Shown piece by piece: positions 15,858 to 25,002 of a stretch of 33,790 nucleotides of DNA (positions are counted from its first letter, which is position 1; each line of letters starts with the position of its first letter). The translations under genes and the position numbers were made by a program. The notes under the pieces were generated by a model. The model saw nothing but the letters and a program-made list of their open reading frames with translations, was not told the origin of the DNA and searched no databases. This DNA comes from an archaeon. GTDB lineage: Archaea; Thermoproteota; Thermoprotei_A; Marsarchaeales; Marsarchaeaceae. The stretch spans positions 1-33,790 of the forward strand of contig JAKAWJ010000021.1 in assembly GCA_021817005.1 (NCBI GenBank), written 5' to 3'.

Positions 15858-17966
15858 ATGAAAACGCCGCGGCGTCCAAACAGGTTGATATTTGAACAAA
15901 GCCCCTACCTACTGCAGCACGCATACAATCCTGTGGATTGGTTTCCTTGGGGGGAAGAGGCTTTCGCCACGGCAAAGAGACTGGATAAGCCAGTTTTTCT
16001 TTCAATCGGTTATAGCACTTGCCACTGGTGTCACGTCATGGAACGCGAGTCTTTCGAGGATGAGGATGTGGCTAACATTCTTAACTCAGCTTTTGTTTGC
16101 ATTAAAGTGGATAGAGAAGAGAGGCCAGACATCGACCAATTGTACATGGAATTCTGCCAGTCTATAACTGGAGGAGGCGGCTGGCCGCTTACGATAATCA
16201 TGACACCTGAGAAGAAACCATTCTTCGCAGGAACCTATTTTCCCAAGGACGACATGATGGGAATGATCGGACTTCGCCAGCTCGCACTAAGGATAAATGA
16301 GGCGTGGCACACTCAGAAATCAAAACTAGTAGAATCCGCAGAAGCGCTTACCGAGGCGTTAACGAAGCAGGAGCCCGGCCCCTCCCATCTCCAGACCCCT
16401 AGCCGGGAGGACATGGAGAAACTTCTACACCAAGGTTATACCGAGCTTTATGGGGCATTTGACGCAGTATCCGGAGGTTTCGGTGGGTCTCCTAAATTCC
16501 CTTCTCCCCACAGACTTCTGTTTCTATTGAGATACTGGGAGCGGAGTGGAGAAGCTCCTGCCTTGCTCATGACTCAACTGACGTTAAAAAAGATGCGGCA
16601 TGGAGGCATATTCGACCAAGTTGGATTCGGATTTCACAGGTATTCTACGGACTCTCAGTGGCTCATACCGCACTTCGAAAAGATGCTGTATGACCAGGCT
16701 CTCCTGAACATGGCCTATTCTGAGTGCTTTCAGATTACAAGAGACGAAAGCTTCGCAACCACATCTCGTGAGATAGTCGAGTTTGTAAAGCGCGAGCTGA
16801 CTTCTCCTACGGGAACCTTCTATACAGCTCTGGACGCTGACAGCGGAGGAATTGAGGGGGATTACTACAGATGGAGGAAAGACGACTTCAGGCAGATACT
16901 TGGCGAGGAGGCCGTTTGGGCCCAAGAAGCATTTGGGATGGCCGAAACTGGGCTGGAAGGGAGCGCGGAAGTAAATGACGATGGACCTTTCGTGCTTACG
17001 CTGAATTCAGAATTCCTGCAACACAGATTTCCAGATAGTACCGTAAGACGCGCGAAGCTAGGCGGGGCGATTTCCAAGCTTCGCGAGGAGTGTAGCAAGA
17101 GAGCCAAACCATCACTTGACACAAAGGTTCTCACAGACCTGAATGGATTGATGATAGCTTCGCTTGCGAAGTCCTCAGTCGCCCTGGGCAATCCTGATCA
17201 CCTCAACATGGCAAAGGCCGCGTGTTCGAATCTCGCTGCCCAAAATTTGAAACCCACCGGAATGCTCTACCATCTCACCCAAGATAGCGGCCGCCATGTA
17301 GAAGGATTACTTGACGACTATGCATTTTTCGCTTGGGGTTTGCTCGAACTTTATCAGGCAACTGGAGAGACAGAGTATCTGAATAAGGCGATTTTGACCA
17401 CCAAATACGCTCTCAAACATTTTCGCGGTAGCGAAGAGGGAATACTCTTTTCGTCAGCCGAAGGTTCTATCGAACTTCCATTTCGCCCAAAAGTCGCATA
17501 TGATGGGGCTATACCCAGCGGCGCCTCAGCAATTTTTATGAACACTCTGCGGTTGGCTTTGCTCACGGGGGACCTGGAGCTCTCCGCTGCGGCAGATAAG
17601 ATTCTTCGAGCTTACTACAGGCAAATTTCCTCAGCGCCTAGCTCTTTCTGTCACTTTCTTGCAGGCGTATGTATTGCGCTAGGGCCAAGCTTCGAAATAG
17701 TAATATCGACAGATTCGGCTGAGGCAGGAAGCCAAGCTCTTCTCGAGCTCACGAGACCATTTGGGCCGCGCAAGCTCGTGCTCCTTCGCACGCCCAATAC
17801 CAGGGATGAGCTTGGAAAGCTTGCCGAATATACGAGAGGCATGTCAACTGGCAAGTCTGGAACACAATTTTATGTATGTTTTAATCATAGCTGCGAGAGA
17901 CCAGTGGCCACGCTGACAAACGTAGAATCCATACTATCACGACAGAAGTCGGCCCACTCACGATGA
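15858..17966 (+). CDS. YyaL/SSP411-type protein (thioredoxin-like domain plus alpha/alpha barrel)
   Basis: A 702-aa DUF255-family protein. The N-terminal region ([46 protein letters not shown]) is a thioredoxin-like domain with a Cys55-His-Trp-Cys58 redox pair. The rest is an N-acylglucosamine-2-epimerase-like (alpha/alpha)6 barrel, with [19 protein letters not shown] and the [12 protein letters not shown] motif. Homologues occur in all domains, the human one being SPATA20, but the biochemical role is not established. It is full length with no disruption. It follows the SufR-like regulator by 29 nt, so a redox-linked function is plausible. Confidence 0.9.
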   Translation: MKTPRRPNRLIFEQSPYLLQHAYNPVDWFPWGEEAFATAKRLDKPVFLSIGYSTCHWCHVMERESFEDEDVANILNSAFVCIKVDREERPDIDQLYMEFCQSITGGGGWPLTIIMTPEKKPFFAGTYFPKDDMMGMIGLRQLALRINEAWHTQKSKLVESAEALTEALTKQEPGPSHLQTPSREDMEKLLHQGYTELYGAFDAVSGGFGGSPKFPSPHRLLFLLRYWERSGEAPALLMTQLTLKKMRHGGIFDQVGFGFHRYSTDSQWLIPHFEKMLYDQALLNMAYSECFQITRDESFATTSREIVEFVKRELTSPTGTFYTALDADSGGIEGDYYRWRKDDFRQILGEEAVWAQEAFGMAETGLEGSAEVNDDGPFVLTLNSEFLQHRFPDSTVRRAKLGGAISKLREECSKRAKPSLDTKVLTDLNGLMIASLAKSSVALGNPDHLNMAKAACSNLAAQNLKPTGMLYHLTQDSGRHVEGLLDDYAFFAWGLLELYQATGETEYLNKAILTTKYALKHFRGSEEGILFSSAEGSIELPFRPKVAYDGAIPSGASAIFMNTLRLALLTGDLELSAAADKILRAYYRQISSAPSSFCHFLAGVCIALGPSFEIVISTDSAEAGSQALLELTRPFGPRKLVLLRTPNTRDELGKLAEYTRGMSTGKSGTQFYVCFNHSCERPVATLTNVESILSRQKSAHSR

Positions 17967-17969
17967 AGA

Positions 17970-18566
17970 TTGCTTGATGACTTACGAGACTCAGGCTTGA
18001 TGAACCAGATCAGGACTCCCGAGTATTACACATGTTTATGTATACCCCCGAGGCAAAAGACCAACCGGCTACTGAGCAATACCGCGTGGGGAATAATCTT
18101 GCCGTATAGATTCGACATCGCGAGATTCATTCTGATAATTGTCACTGCGCTCTTAATGGTGGTCTTCTTTTCCTTCGGAGGATTGTTTGGAACAGGCGCG
18201 AGTGTGAAACTGGGTGGTGGGTCACTCGTTCTTATTCTCATTATTATTGCAAGTGTGGCGGCTGGCCTAAGTTTCACAAAAGTAATTCCATCGAAGGAAG
18301 ACGTAGATATCACTACAGAAAGCAGATGCCCTTCCTGCGGATTTCTTCTTCAGCGGACATTCGTAAATGGGGACTTCATCTCGAAACCTGACAAACCATG
18401 CCCCAAGGACGGAGCAACCACTGTTATTCAGAAGATATACACTACTCAGTCGAGCCAGGAAAAGACCGGAACCGTGAGCGTCGGCTCAGGCGATACCGCT
18501 GCCGCTACCGCTACGCGAATCCACCCTTGCCAGCATGCTCTCCTAGCAATGTCATGTTCACCATAA
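17970..18566 (+). CDS. Membrane protein with two helices and a zinc-ribbon-like domain
   Basis: The convincing part is the middle. There are two transmembrane helices (ARFILIIVTALLMVVFFSF and LVLILIIIASVAAGLSF), then a Cys-rich domain CPSCGFLLQ...KPCPKDGATTVI. Both ends are doubtful. The first 40 residues read poorly, while a frame starting at the ATG at 18038 (MYTPEAKDQPATEQYRVG) reads like a natural N-terminus but stops just where the helix begins. This suggests a frameshift near 18110. After QKIYTTQSSQEKTG the sequence also becomes less protein-like. It lies 3 nt after the YyaL-like gene. No family is recognised. Confidence 0.5.
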   Translation: MLDDLRDSGLMNQIRTPEYYTCLCIPPRQKTNRLLSNTAWGIILPYRFDIARFILIIVTALLMVVFFSFGGLFGTGASVKLGGGSLVLILIIIASVAAGLSFTKVIPSKEDVDITTESRCPSCGFLLQRTFVNGDFISKPDKPCPKDGATTVIQKIYTTQSSQEKTGTVSVGSGDTAAATATRIHPCQHALLAMSCSP

Positions 18567-18983
18567 TATCCTCGATGGGGAGTGACGCCGCGAGTATTTA
18601 CGGCGCATTCAGTGAGTCACAGCGCCATGGTCTGGCGCGTTTGACACTGATGATACAACAGTGATTCTGCACATTCAAGACCTTTTTTAGAGAACACGCT
18701 GGAATAGCAGGATGGTAACGAACATGCAACATCCAAGTTTCGCAATCGCATATACTAATCGGGTGCAAGAAGACGATAGTTCGGCCAATGTGCCCATGTG
18801 ACGTAACAGCGTGGCGACTGCCCTTTTCCTTCCTGTAATACCTGACTCAGCGGAAGCGAGAATCGTTTACCCGTTTTTCCATGTAGATCTGAAATTGAAT
18901 ATAGGCGGCCGTTACTCGTTCCCGCGCCCGAGGACACTCGTCGCATCCGTGTCAATTCTGTGATGAACCGGAGACTCGTAGTC
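18567..18983. other. Spacer with short uncertain frames
   Basis: About 415 bp. It contains a T7 run near 18682-18688 that could end transcription, and a 50-codon GTG-started frame (18811-18963, containing ARIVYPFFHVDLKLN) of protein-like composition but no known family. I see no RNA gene. Confidence 0.35.
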
Positions 18984-19011
18984 CCACGCGTAGTGATTCA
19001 CTAGCGCGTGG
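18984..19011. repeat. 28-bp near-perfect inverted repeat
   Basis: The left arm CCACGCGTAGTGA (18984-18996) pairs with TCACTA and CGCGTGG (18998-19003, 19005-19011): 13 bp, one central T and a single bulged G at 19004. It lies about 170 bp upstream of the MFS transporter start. It could be an operator, a cruciform or RNA hairpin, or the remnant of a small mobile element. Confidence 0.65.
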
Positions 19012-19178
19012 ATGAAACTTTCGCACTCTAAGCTCTCCTGTGGCAGCATCAAAGAAGCGGCCGAGGAGGTCGAATGAGTCAGATTTGATCCTGATTGAAC
19101 TCAAATCTTCCCCCTGCAGAAAATTGGCTGAGCAGTAGGAATCTGGTCCAAGAAAATTGTACTCCATTTGCGCATGTG

Positions 19179-20744
19179 GGTCTTATGCAAGCCAATAACT
19201 CAATTTCCGAAATTGCGGCCGAAAAACGGTACCGCTCTTTAGCGATTATCATCGTTATGATGGGAGTGACCATGAGCGCGATTGATACTACTGCGGTAGT
19301 CCTTGGACTGCCGGTGATAATGAGGGACCTTCATTCCAATCTCATCAGCATGATTTGGGTTATAATGTCTTACCTTTTGGTCATTACTGTAGCAGGTACT
19401 CAGGTGGGAAGGCTCGGAGACATGTTTGGAAGAGTGAGAATGTATAATCTCGGCTTCGCAGTATTCACAGTTGGCTCGCTGTTTTGCGCCTTTTCGACCA
19501 ATGGTCCTCAGTTAATTTCGTTTCGAGTGTTACAGGGAGTGGGTGGAGCGTTAGTATCGTCTAACAGTGGCGCAATCATAGCTGACACCTTCCCCCAAAG
19601 AGAGAGAGGAAAGGCGTACGGCTTTACTGGGGTGGGCTGGTCAGTGGGAGCTATTTTTGGGATACTGATAGGAGGCGCATTTGTGACGTTCCTTAACTGG
19701 AGGTACATCTTTCTAATCAATCTACCAATCGGGATCCTCGCAACTACCGCCGGCTACGTGCTACTGAAGGAACGGTCCCCGAAACTGAGGGCCCGGTTAG
19801 ACCCCGTTGGAATAGTGCTTTTAGCCGCAGGACTGTTCGCGGTCTTGCTCTCTCTCACTGACATGACTGGGTCTGGCTATTCTATCCGCTACGGTGCAGA
19901 GTTCGTCGCCGGAATTAGTCTTATGATCGCGTTTGCATTTTGGGAAAAGCGCTTTACATCCCCGCTTCTCGACCTTGCCATCTTACGAGAAAGGGTGCTC
20001 TCTGCATCGGTGCTAGCTGCGTTCTTCCAAGCACTCGCAAGTTTTGCAGTAATCTTTCTGATAATAATGTATTTGCAAGGCCCGCGGGGACTGACTCCAT
20101 GGAATGCCTCCTTGCTTCTCATACCTGGGTACGTCCTCGGTGGCATGATAGCCCCATTCGCGGGGAGATTGTCCGACAAGTTTGGGGCTCGCGTTGTGGC
20201 ATCGGTTGGATTGTTGGCTCAGGTAGTCGGGATCGTGATCTACTCGACGCTTGGCCTTAACAGCTCTCTCTATATTGTAGTTCTGGGCTCAATCGTTAAT
20301 GGGGCAGGGAGCAGCTCTTTCTTTCCAGCTAATAACAGTGCTGTGATGGCTAGCGCCCCTCCCAATGCATATGGCGTCGCAAATGGCCTGCTACGAACGC
20401 TTTCGAATACTGGTATGGTGAGCAGCTTCGCACTTGCCCTGCTGATTGCCTCGATTTCTATACCCCGAGAATTGTCCTTTCAAATCTTTCTTGGGGTCGG
20501 CGGGATTCAGGGGGCTCTGTCATCGGCGTTCGTAGAGGGTATGCACGCCGCGCTCCTATCTACCATTGCGCTTCTTTCAGTAGCTTTGTTGCTTTCAGTC
20601 CTCCGCGGAAAAGAGACCCGTACCATGGCCCCAGGGCCTGTGATTTCAGCTCGACCGACAGGTCAGCTTTCTGTGAAAAAGCACAGCAAGCGAGTTCGGG
20701 GCAGAGAGCCAAACCTTAATCCGCCGCACATTACTCCCAATTAA
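19179..20744 (+). CDS. MFS transporter, DHA2 family (14-helix drug/H+ antiporter type)
   Basis: A protein of about 521 residues with 14 hydrophobic helices. Motif A is seen as GRLGDMFGRVRMYNLG in the first cytoplasmic loop, and again weakly as GRLSDKFGARV in the second half. Motif C is GVGWSVGAIFGILIGGAFV. The start DTTAVVLGLPVIMRDL is typical of EmrB/QacA-like exporters. The tail is basic and Pro-rich. I chose ATG 19179 (MQANNSISEIAAEKRY); the open frame extends upstream to 19095 without family sequence. It is probably an efflux pump in the cytoplasmic membrane; the substrate is unknown. No regulator gene adjoins it, but an inverted repeat lies upstream. Confidence 0.87.
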   Translation, partial: GLMQANNSISEIAAEKRYRSLAIIIVMMGVTMSAIDTTAVVLGLPVIMRDLHSNLISMIWVIMSYLLVITVAGTQVGRLGDMFGRVRMYNLGFAVFTVGSLFCAFSTNGPQLISFRVLQGVGGALVSSNSGAIIADTFPQRERGKAYGFTGVGWSVGAIFGILIGGAFVTFLNWRYIFLINLPIGILATTAGYVLLKERSPKLRARLDPVGIVLLAAGLFAVLLSLTDMTGSGYSIRYGAEFVAGISLMIAFAFWEKRFTSPLLDLAILRERVLSASVLAAFFQALASFAVIFLIIMYLQGPRGLTPWNASLLLIPGYVLGGMIAPFAGRLSDKFGARVVASVGLLAQVVGIVIYSTLGLNSSLYIVVLGSIVNGAGSSSFFPANNSAVMASAPPNAYGVANGLLRTLSNTGMVSSFALALLIASISIPRELSFQIFLGVGGIQGALSSAFVEGMHAALLSTIALLSVALLLSVLRGKETRTMAPGPVISARPTGQLSVKKHSKRVRGREPNLNPPHITPN

Positions 20745-20829
20745 TTCGCCTAAAGAGGGGAAGAGCCGCCGCACTGGATCTCATTCACATTAACACGAGC
20801 ATTACTTCTGTGTCTCAGCAATCCAGTTA

Positions 20830-20979
20830 ATGGAAATCCTGCGAAAGATTCTTCGAGGTCCAGGCTATGATTTTGGGGTAGCAGAGAGATTGCCTGAATC
20901 GATTATCAGGATTCACGAAAGAGCCGTGGAAATCCCCCTTAGGGTCCAAGCTAGGACTACTCGGTTAGAACCTGCTTGA
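20830..20979 (+). CDS. Possible 49-aa hypothetical protein
   Basis: An ATG-started frame downstream of the MFS gene, beginning MEILRKILRGPGYDFGVAER and ending in an amphipathic, Arg-rich stretch (IIRIHERAVEIPLRVQ). Its composition is balanced and it lacks the low-quality look of neighbouring frames. It could also be the 5' piece of a decayed longer gene. No family is recognised. Confidence 0.3.
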   Translation: MEILRKILRGPGYDFGVAERLPESIIRIHERAVEIPLRVQARTTRLEPA

Positions 20980-21445
20980 ACTACCTCTACCGCTGTATCT
21001 TCCGGCCAACCAGAAGCTGCGACGTCTATAGAGTCGCGACTACTGAATGCCTTTAGAGAGCGCAAGCTAATCTCGACCGGGACCAAGCCCGGTTGATTCT
21101 CGTCAACGTGTATTTATAGGGGAGCCAGCGCAAAACTGGTTCAAAGCTTGCCAAAAATTTTCCTTGCTGAACCAGATTACAGGAAGACAGTTCGATTAGC
21201 TGGAGTGGCCAACGGGCAACGGTTCCCTTATGAATGTACTGATGCACCGCCAATAAATTATCCTGCTACAATGACGTTCAAGAGTATTTCGGATGAATCG
21301 CGTCATAAGACATATGGTAGTCTAGAATTCCACCCTGCAGCTTCACTTGCGACTCTCGGAAGACAAGAAATCGCCCTGTTTAAAAGTTAGTAACGCTATC
21401 TTTCTAAAATTGTGAGGTATAAAGAGAAGAGATGCCATAAATGAT
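20980..21445. other. Spacer with hairpin and one weak ORF
   Basis: A 9-bp stem (21073-21081 / 21088-21096, one G-U pair, loop ACCAAG) is followed at 21111-21119 by TATTTATAG, a TATA-like box. About 30 nt on, a TTG-started 80-codon frame (21148-21390, MPKIFLAEPDYRKTVRLAG...) begins. I do not recognise its product and rate it unlikely to be a gene. Confidence 0.35.
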
Positions 21446-22825
21446 CTATTTAGTCTTCAATGCCGCAATTAGCTCTGTAAGCACCTGTTTTGCGTCGCCG
21501 AATACCATCATTGTGTTTTCGTTATAGAACAGCTCGTTTTCTACGCCAGAAAATCCCGCTCCCAGCGAACGCTTTATGAATATCACGGTCTTTGCCTTGT
21601 CCACGTCCAGAATCGGCATACCGTAGAGCGGCGAGCCAGGTTTCGTTCTCGCTGCCGGGTTGGTCACGTCATTTGCCCCGACAACCACGGCGACGTCAGT
21701 CTCCGGAAAGAGCGGATTTATTCGCTCCATTTCATACAACTGATCATAAGGCACATTTGCTTCGGCCAATAGTACGTTCATGTGGCCTGGCATCCGCCCT
21801 GCAACCGGATGAATCGCGTACTTGACATCAATACCGCGGGCCTGCAGTACGTCTGCGAGTTCCTTGAGGACGTGCTGGGACTGGGAAGTAGCCATACCGT
21901 AGCCTGGTGCGAATACAACCTTTCGGGCATTCGATAGTACGGTGGCGGCGTCATCGACACTGTAGCCCTGTACAGTTCTGTGGGCCTCCACTTCCTTTGC
22001 GTCTACTTCCTTTGCTCCGCCCACGGCCCCAAACAGGATGTTTATGAATGATCGGTTCATGGCCCTGCTCATGATTATTGCGAGGACAAGGCCAGACGAG
22101 CCATCGAGTGAACCTGCTACAATAAGTATCTTGTTATCCAGAACAAATCCAAGGCCGGCAGCAGACATCCCCGCAAAAGAGTTGAGTATCGCAATGACGG
22201 TGGGCATGTCGGCTCCCCCTATGGCCATTACGAGCAGAAAACCGAAGAGGAGGGAAAGTGCCGCCAGCGCCGGAAGCGCAAAGGAGTGCGACGGGTTCAA
22301 AACCAAGTAGACGGCGAACGCTATAGCCAATCCGAGATTCACGAGGCTGACGACAACTCTTCCGGGATACACAAAGGGCCGACCCGGGATGAGCGCCTGA
22401 AGTTTCAGGAATGCCACCGAGCTTCCAGTGAAAGTCAAAAACCCGAGAATCATCTCGCCGCTAAGAACTGCCATCGTAAAGGGGTCAACGTTGGGGGCGT
22501 CGTGATAGTATTCGGCGGCGCCGACAAGCGCCACCGCCAGCGAACCGAAAGCGTGAGACATCGCCGTCCGCTGGGGTACGGCCGTCATGGGCACCTTTAG
22601 TGCGATAGGGGTCCCCACAATTGTCCCCACTATGACGGCGAGCACCAGAAGGTCCACACGGTGAATTTCGAACGCAGTGAGCGTCGCCAAAATCGAGATG
22701 ACCATCCCAACTATTGCGGACCAGTTTCCGTAACGCGCTGTCTTTACTTCGCTCATGAGCTTCAGCCCGAGCGCGAAGAACAGCGCGGCAGCGGCGTAGA
22801 GATACAGGACGATCAGGTCATTCAT
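21446..22825 (-). CDS. pntB: Proton-translocating NAD(P) transhydrogenase subunit beta
   Basis: A 459-aa PntB. The N-terminal half is membrane domain II with 8-9 helices. The C-terminal roughly 180 residues form the NADP(H)-binding domain III, with the fingerprint VVFAPGYGMATSQSQH, then HPVAGRMPGHMNVLLAEANVPYD, VVGANDVTNPAA and KRSLGAGFSGVENELF. With the two alpha polypeptides it couples hydride transfer between NAD(H) and NADP(H) to proton flow, usually making NADPH. The start ATG overlaps the pntA-2 stop in ATGA (22822-22825), so they are translationally coupled. It is the last gene of the three-gene operon. Confidence 0.95.
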   Translation of the reverse strand: MNDLIVLYLYAAAALFFALGLKLMSEVKTARYGNWSAIVGMVISILATLTAFEIHRVDLLVLAVIVGTIVGTPIALKVPMTAVPQRTAMSHAFGSLAVALVGAAEYYHDAPNVDPFTMAVLSGEMILGFLTFTGSSVAFLKLQALIPGRPFVYPGRVVVSLVNLGLAIAFAVYLVLNPSHSFALPALAALSLLFGFLLVMAIGGADMPTVIAILNSFAGMSAAGLGFVLDNKILIVAGSLDGSSGLVLAIIMSRAMNRSFINILFGAVGGAKEVDAKEVEAHRTVQGYSVDDAATVLSNARKVVFAPGYGMATSQSQHVLKELADVLQARGIDVKYAIHPVAGRMPGHMNVLLAEANVPYDQLYEMERINPLFPETDVAVVVGANDVTNPAARTKPGSPLYGMPILDVDKAKTVIFIKRSLGAGFSGVENELFYNENTMMVFGDAKQVLTELIAALKTK

Positions 22826-23151
22826 TGCTGAGCTTTCCGCTCCTCTTTGTTCGGCCTGCCGCGAAACATCCTTAGAATTCGTTCAGTTAGCATAAACCCG
22901 CTCACGATGTTAGTGAACGCAAGAGCCACCCCAATTGTGGCTAGTGTAAGTAAATTCGTATTCGTAGTTTCAGCCATCACAATAAGTGCCGCAATGAACG
23001 AAACAGACGAAATAGCGTTCGTAAGGGACATCAGGGGGGTGTGTAGCAGCCTAGAAACATGCCTGATTAGCTCTATTCCAAGGAACGTGGAGAGGACAAA
23101 GATAAGCAGGTTCACTGGAAGGTCGTTGTAAATCTGGCTAACCAATTCCAT
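22822..23151 (-). CDS. pntAB: NAD(P) transhydrogenase subunit alpha, part 2 (membrane domain)
   Basis: A 109-aa membrane segment corresponding to the C-terminal helices of bacterial PntA, separate here as in Rhodospirillum. It has three hydrophobic stretches: VNLLIFVLSTFLGIELI, NAISSVSFIAALIVMAE and LLTLATIGVALAFTNIVSGFML. The loop RLLHTPLMSLTNAISSV is characteristic. A GGAG sequence lies 5 nt before the ATG, a plausible ribosome-binding site for an internal operon gene. It is spaced 10 nt from pntA-1 and overlaps pntB by 4 nt. Confidence 0.92.
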   Translation of the reverse strand: MELVSQIYNDLPVNLLIFVLSTFLGIELIRHVSRLLHTPLMSLTNAISSVSFIAALIVMAETTNTNLLTLATIGVALAFTNIVSGFMLTERILRMFRGRPNKEERKAQQ

Positions 23152-23161
23152 CCATCTCCAG

Positions 23162-24295
23162 TTATTTTACTCCTTCCATCGCCTTCCGAGTGGGCTCGTG
23201 CATCACTTGTCCGTTCTGGGTAACTAGGGCTCCCCGTGTCAGCTCATCATTCAAATCCACGTTCATGCTACTATTTTTCAAAATGCTCAGGAGAAATGTA
23301 GTAACGTTCTTTGAATAAAGGCGGCTGGCTTCGGGGGCCATCATCGAGGGCAAGTTTAGCAGACCGTGAATTGTTACCCCATACTTGACCACTGTCTTAC
23401 CGGCTTCAGTAAGCGGGCAGTTTCCGCCCTGCTCCGCCGCTAGGTCAACTATAACAGACGATGGTTTCATCTGTTTTACTGCATCCTCGGCTACAAGAAT
23501 TGGCGCCCGCTGACCAGGGACGAGTGCGGTTGTAATAACGACGTCGGAAATTTTAACATGCTCAGCCAACAGTTCCTGTTGTTTTCGGTAGAATTCCTCA
23601 GACTGCGCCTTAGCGTAGCCGCTCGTAGCCTGAGCATCAGCAGCAGTGACAGGAATCTGGACGAACTTCGCTCCGAGACTCTCGATTTGCTCCTTGACAG
23701 CCGGTCGAACATCGTAAGCCTCCACTAGGGCTCCCAGCCGGCGAGAAATCGCTATGGCCTCGAGCCCGGCTACACCTGCGCCGATAACAAAAACTCGAGC
23801 AGGCGATATCGTTCCGGCTGCGGTCATGAGCAGTGGGAAAAGTTTTGGAACCGAGTTCGCGGCGAGCAGCACCGCCTTGTACCCAGATATCGTTGCTTGA
23901 GACGAGAGCGCATCCATCGATTGTGCCCTGCTTATTCTTGGGATAAGGTCCATGGCGAACGCTGTTATCCGCTTGGCGACTAGCGACTTTATGAGATGGA
24001 GATTGGTAGCCGGGTAGAGGAAAGACACGAGAGTGGTCCCTTCCCTGTAGTGCTCTACCTCATCCACACTGGGAGGCTGAACCTTGAGTATGACTTCAGA
24101 CTGAGAGTAGACGCTAGCAGCGTCAGGCACAATCTCGGCCTTATATCCCGCGTACATATCGTCAGTGAAATTGGAGGTTTCACCAGCTCCCGCTTGTACC
24201 AAAACTCGGTTCGGTAATAATTTTGTAACCGCGTCAGGAACTATTGCGACGCGTCGCTCTCCTGCAGCAGACTCCTTTGGAATTCCAATTATCAT
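23162..24295 (-). CDS. pntAA: NAD(P) transhydrogenase subunit alpha, part 1 (NAD-binding)
   Basis: A 377-aa soluble NAD(H)-binding domain I, related to alanine dehydrogenase. It begins MIIGIPKESAAGERRVAIVP. The RQD-loop region is recognisable in DLIPRISRAQSMDALSSQATISGYKAV, and the Rossmann fingerprint in VFVIGAGVAGLEAIAISRRLGALVEAYDVRP. It is complete at both ends. It is the first gene of pntAA-pntAB-pntB, with GATATAGCC about 40 nt upstream as a possible TATA box. The operon would supply NADPH for biosynthesis. Confidence 0.95.
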   Translation of the reverse strand: MIIGIPKESAAGERRVAIVPDAVTKLLPNRVLVQAGAGETSNFTDDMYAGYKAEIVPDAASVYSQSEVILKVQPPSVDEVEHYREGTTLVSFLYPATNLHLIKSLVAKRITAFAMDLIPRISRAQSMDALSSQATISGYKAVLLAANSVPKLFPLLMTAAGTISPARVFVIGAGVAGLEAIAISRRLGALVEAYDVRPAVKEQIESLGAKFVQIPVTAADAQATSGYAKAQSEEFYRKQQELLAEHVKISDVVITTALVPGQRAPILVAEDAVKQMKPSSVIVDLAAEQGGNCPLTEAGKTVVKYGVTIHGLLNLPSMMAPEASRLYSKNVTTFLLSILKNSSMNVDLNDELTRGALVTQNGQVMHEPTRKAMEGVK

Positions 24296-24558
24296 TGCTG
24301 TTACAGAGTCCTTGAGGGCGGTGTGAACTGAGGCTATATCAGGCTAACGCAGTTTTGGTTGGTCACCAGACCGTCACTAATGGATCAGATTCAACCATGA
24401 GCGCTACCCCGCAAAGGGCTCTCGTCGACTGAACGATCCGGACACTTTCAATTGGTAGATGCGAGCCAAAGTGAGCAAGGTGCATAGACGCGTCCTGCTC
24501 TCTTTAGCACGTTTGCGTGCGGCTCTGGTATACTGTACTCTTCAGCTCTGCAGCTCGA

Positions 24559-24974
24559 TTAGTATGGCTTGATATCTAGGACTGGAGTTCCATCCAAATA
24601 TTCGAGTTCACATACTGTTAACACGTTTTCGCTCCGTTTCAACAGCCGTGCAAGCAAGAGTCCTATCGGGTTCGGCCCCGTAGTCGAGTCAAGCGCGAAA
24701 ACTTCGAAGGCGGAAACTAGTCTAGAGTCATGCCCGCGTTCAGCATAGCTCTCGGCTTCACCTTGAGCGATCCGAGCCGCTGCATTCGCAACACGTCAAA
24801 GTAGCCGTTCTCATAAACGTATGAGAATCCGTTAATTCCGCCCTAGCACACCAGCGTGCTTTTGGAAGAGCTCGACTTTCGAGGCCATTCCTTTTTTGCG
24901 CGTATGTCGTCGCGAGAGGTTCGGGTGCGAACAATCCCAAAAGGTTGAAGCCTAACCTTCTTGTATGTGCTCAT
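24559..24974 (-). pseudogene. trmO: Frameshifted TrmO/TsaA-family gene (tRNA t6A37 N6-methyltransferase-like)
   Basis: Read in successive frames, the minus strand gives a full-length family member of about 138 residues. The start is MSTYKKVRLQPFGIVRT, then SKVELFQKHAGVL, GGINGFSYVYENGYFD and LKVKPRAM. The end is TTGPNPIGLLLARLL and DGTPVLDIKPY, matching the UPF0066 RPNPIG and DGTPVLDIKPY motifs. Three frame changes are needed, each at a homopolymer: the T6 run at 24892-24897, CCC at 24841-24843 and CCC at 24733-24735. The usual Arg before PNPIG is Gly, so activity is doubtful even if repaired. The family methylates t6A37 in tRNA. It is either a decaying gene or sequencing error. It diverges from tricorn, 28 bp away. 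Confidence 0.75.
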
Positions 24975-25002
24975 AAGGATTAGCTATTGATTACTGACTC
25001 CG

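Noticed and set aside
18811-18963. 50-codon GTG-started frame
   Set aside because: Protein-like in the middle but no promoter, no family and a weak C-terminus; noted only as spacer content.
21148-21390. 80-codon TTG-started frame after a TATA-like box
   Set aside because: Promoter spacing is tempting but the protein has no recognisable features and low-quality composition.
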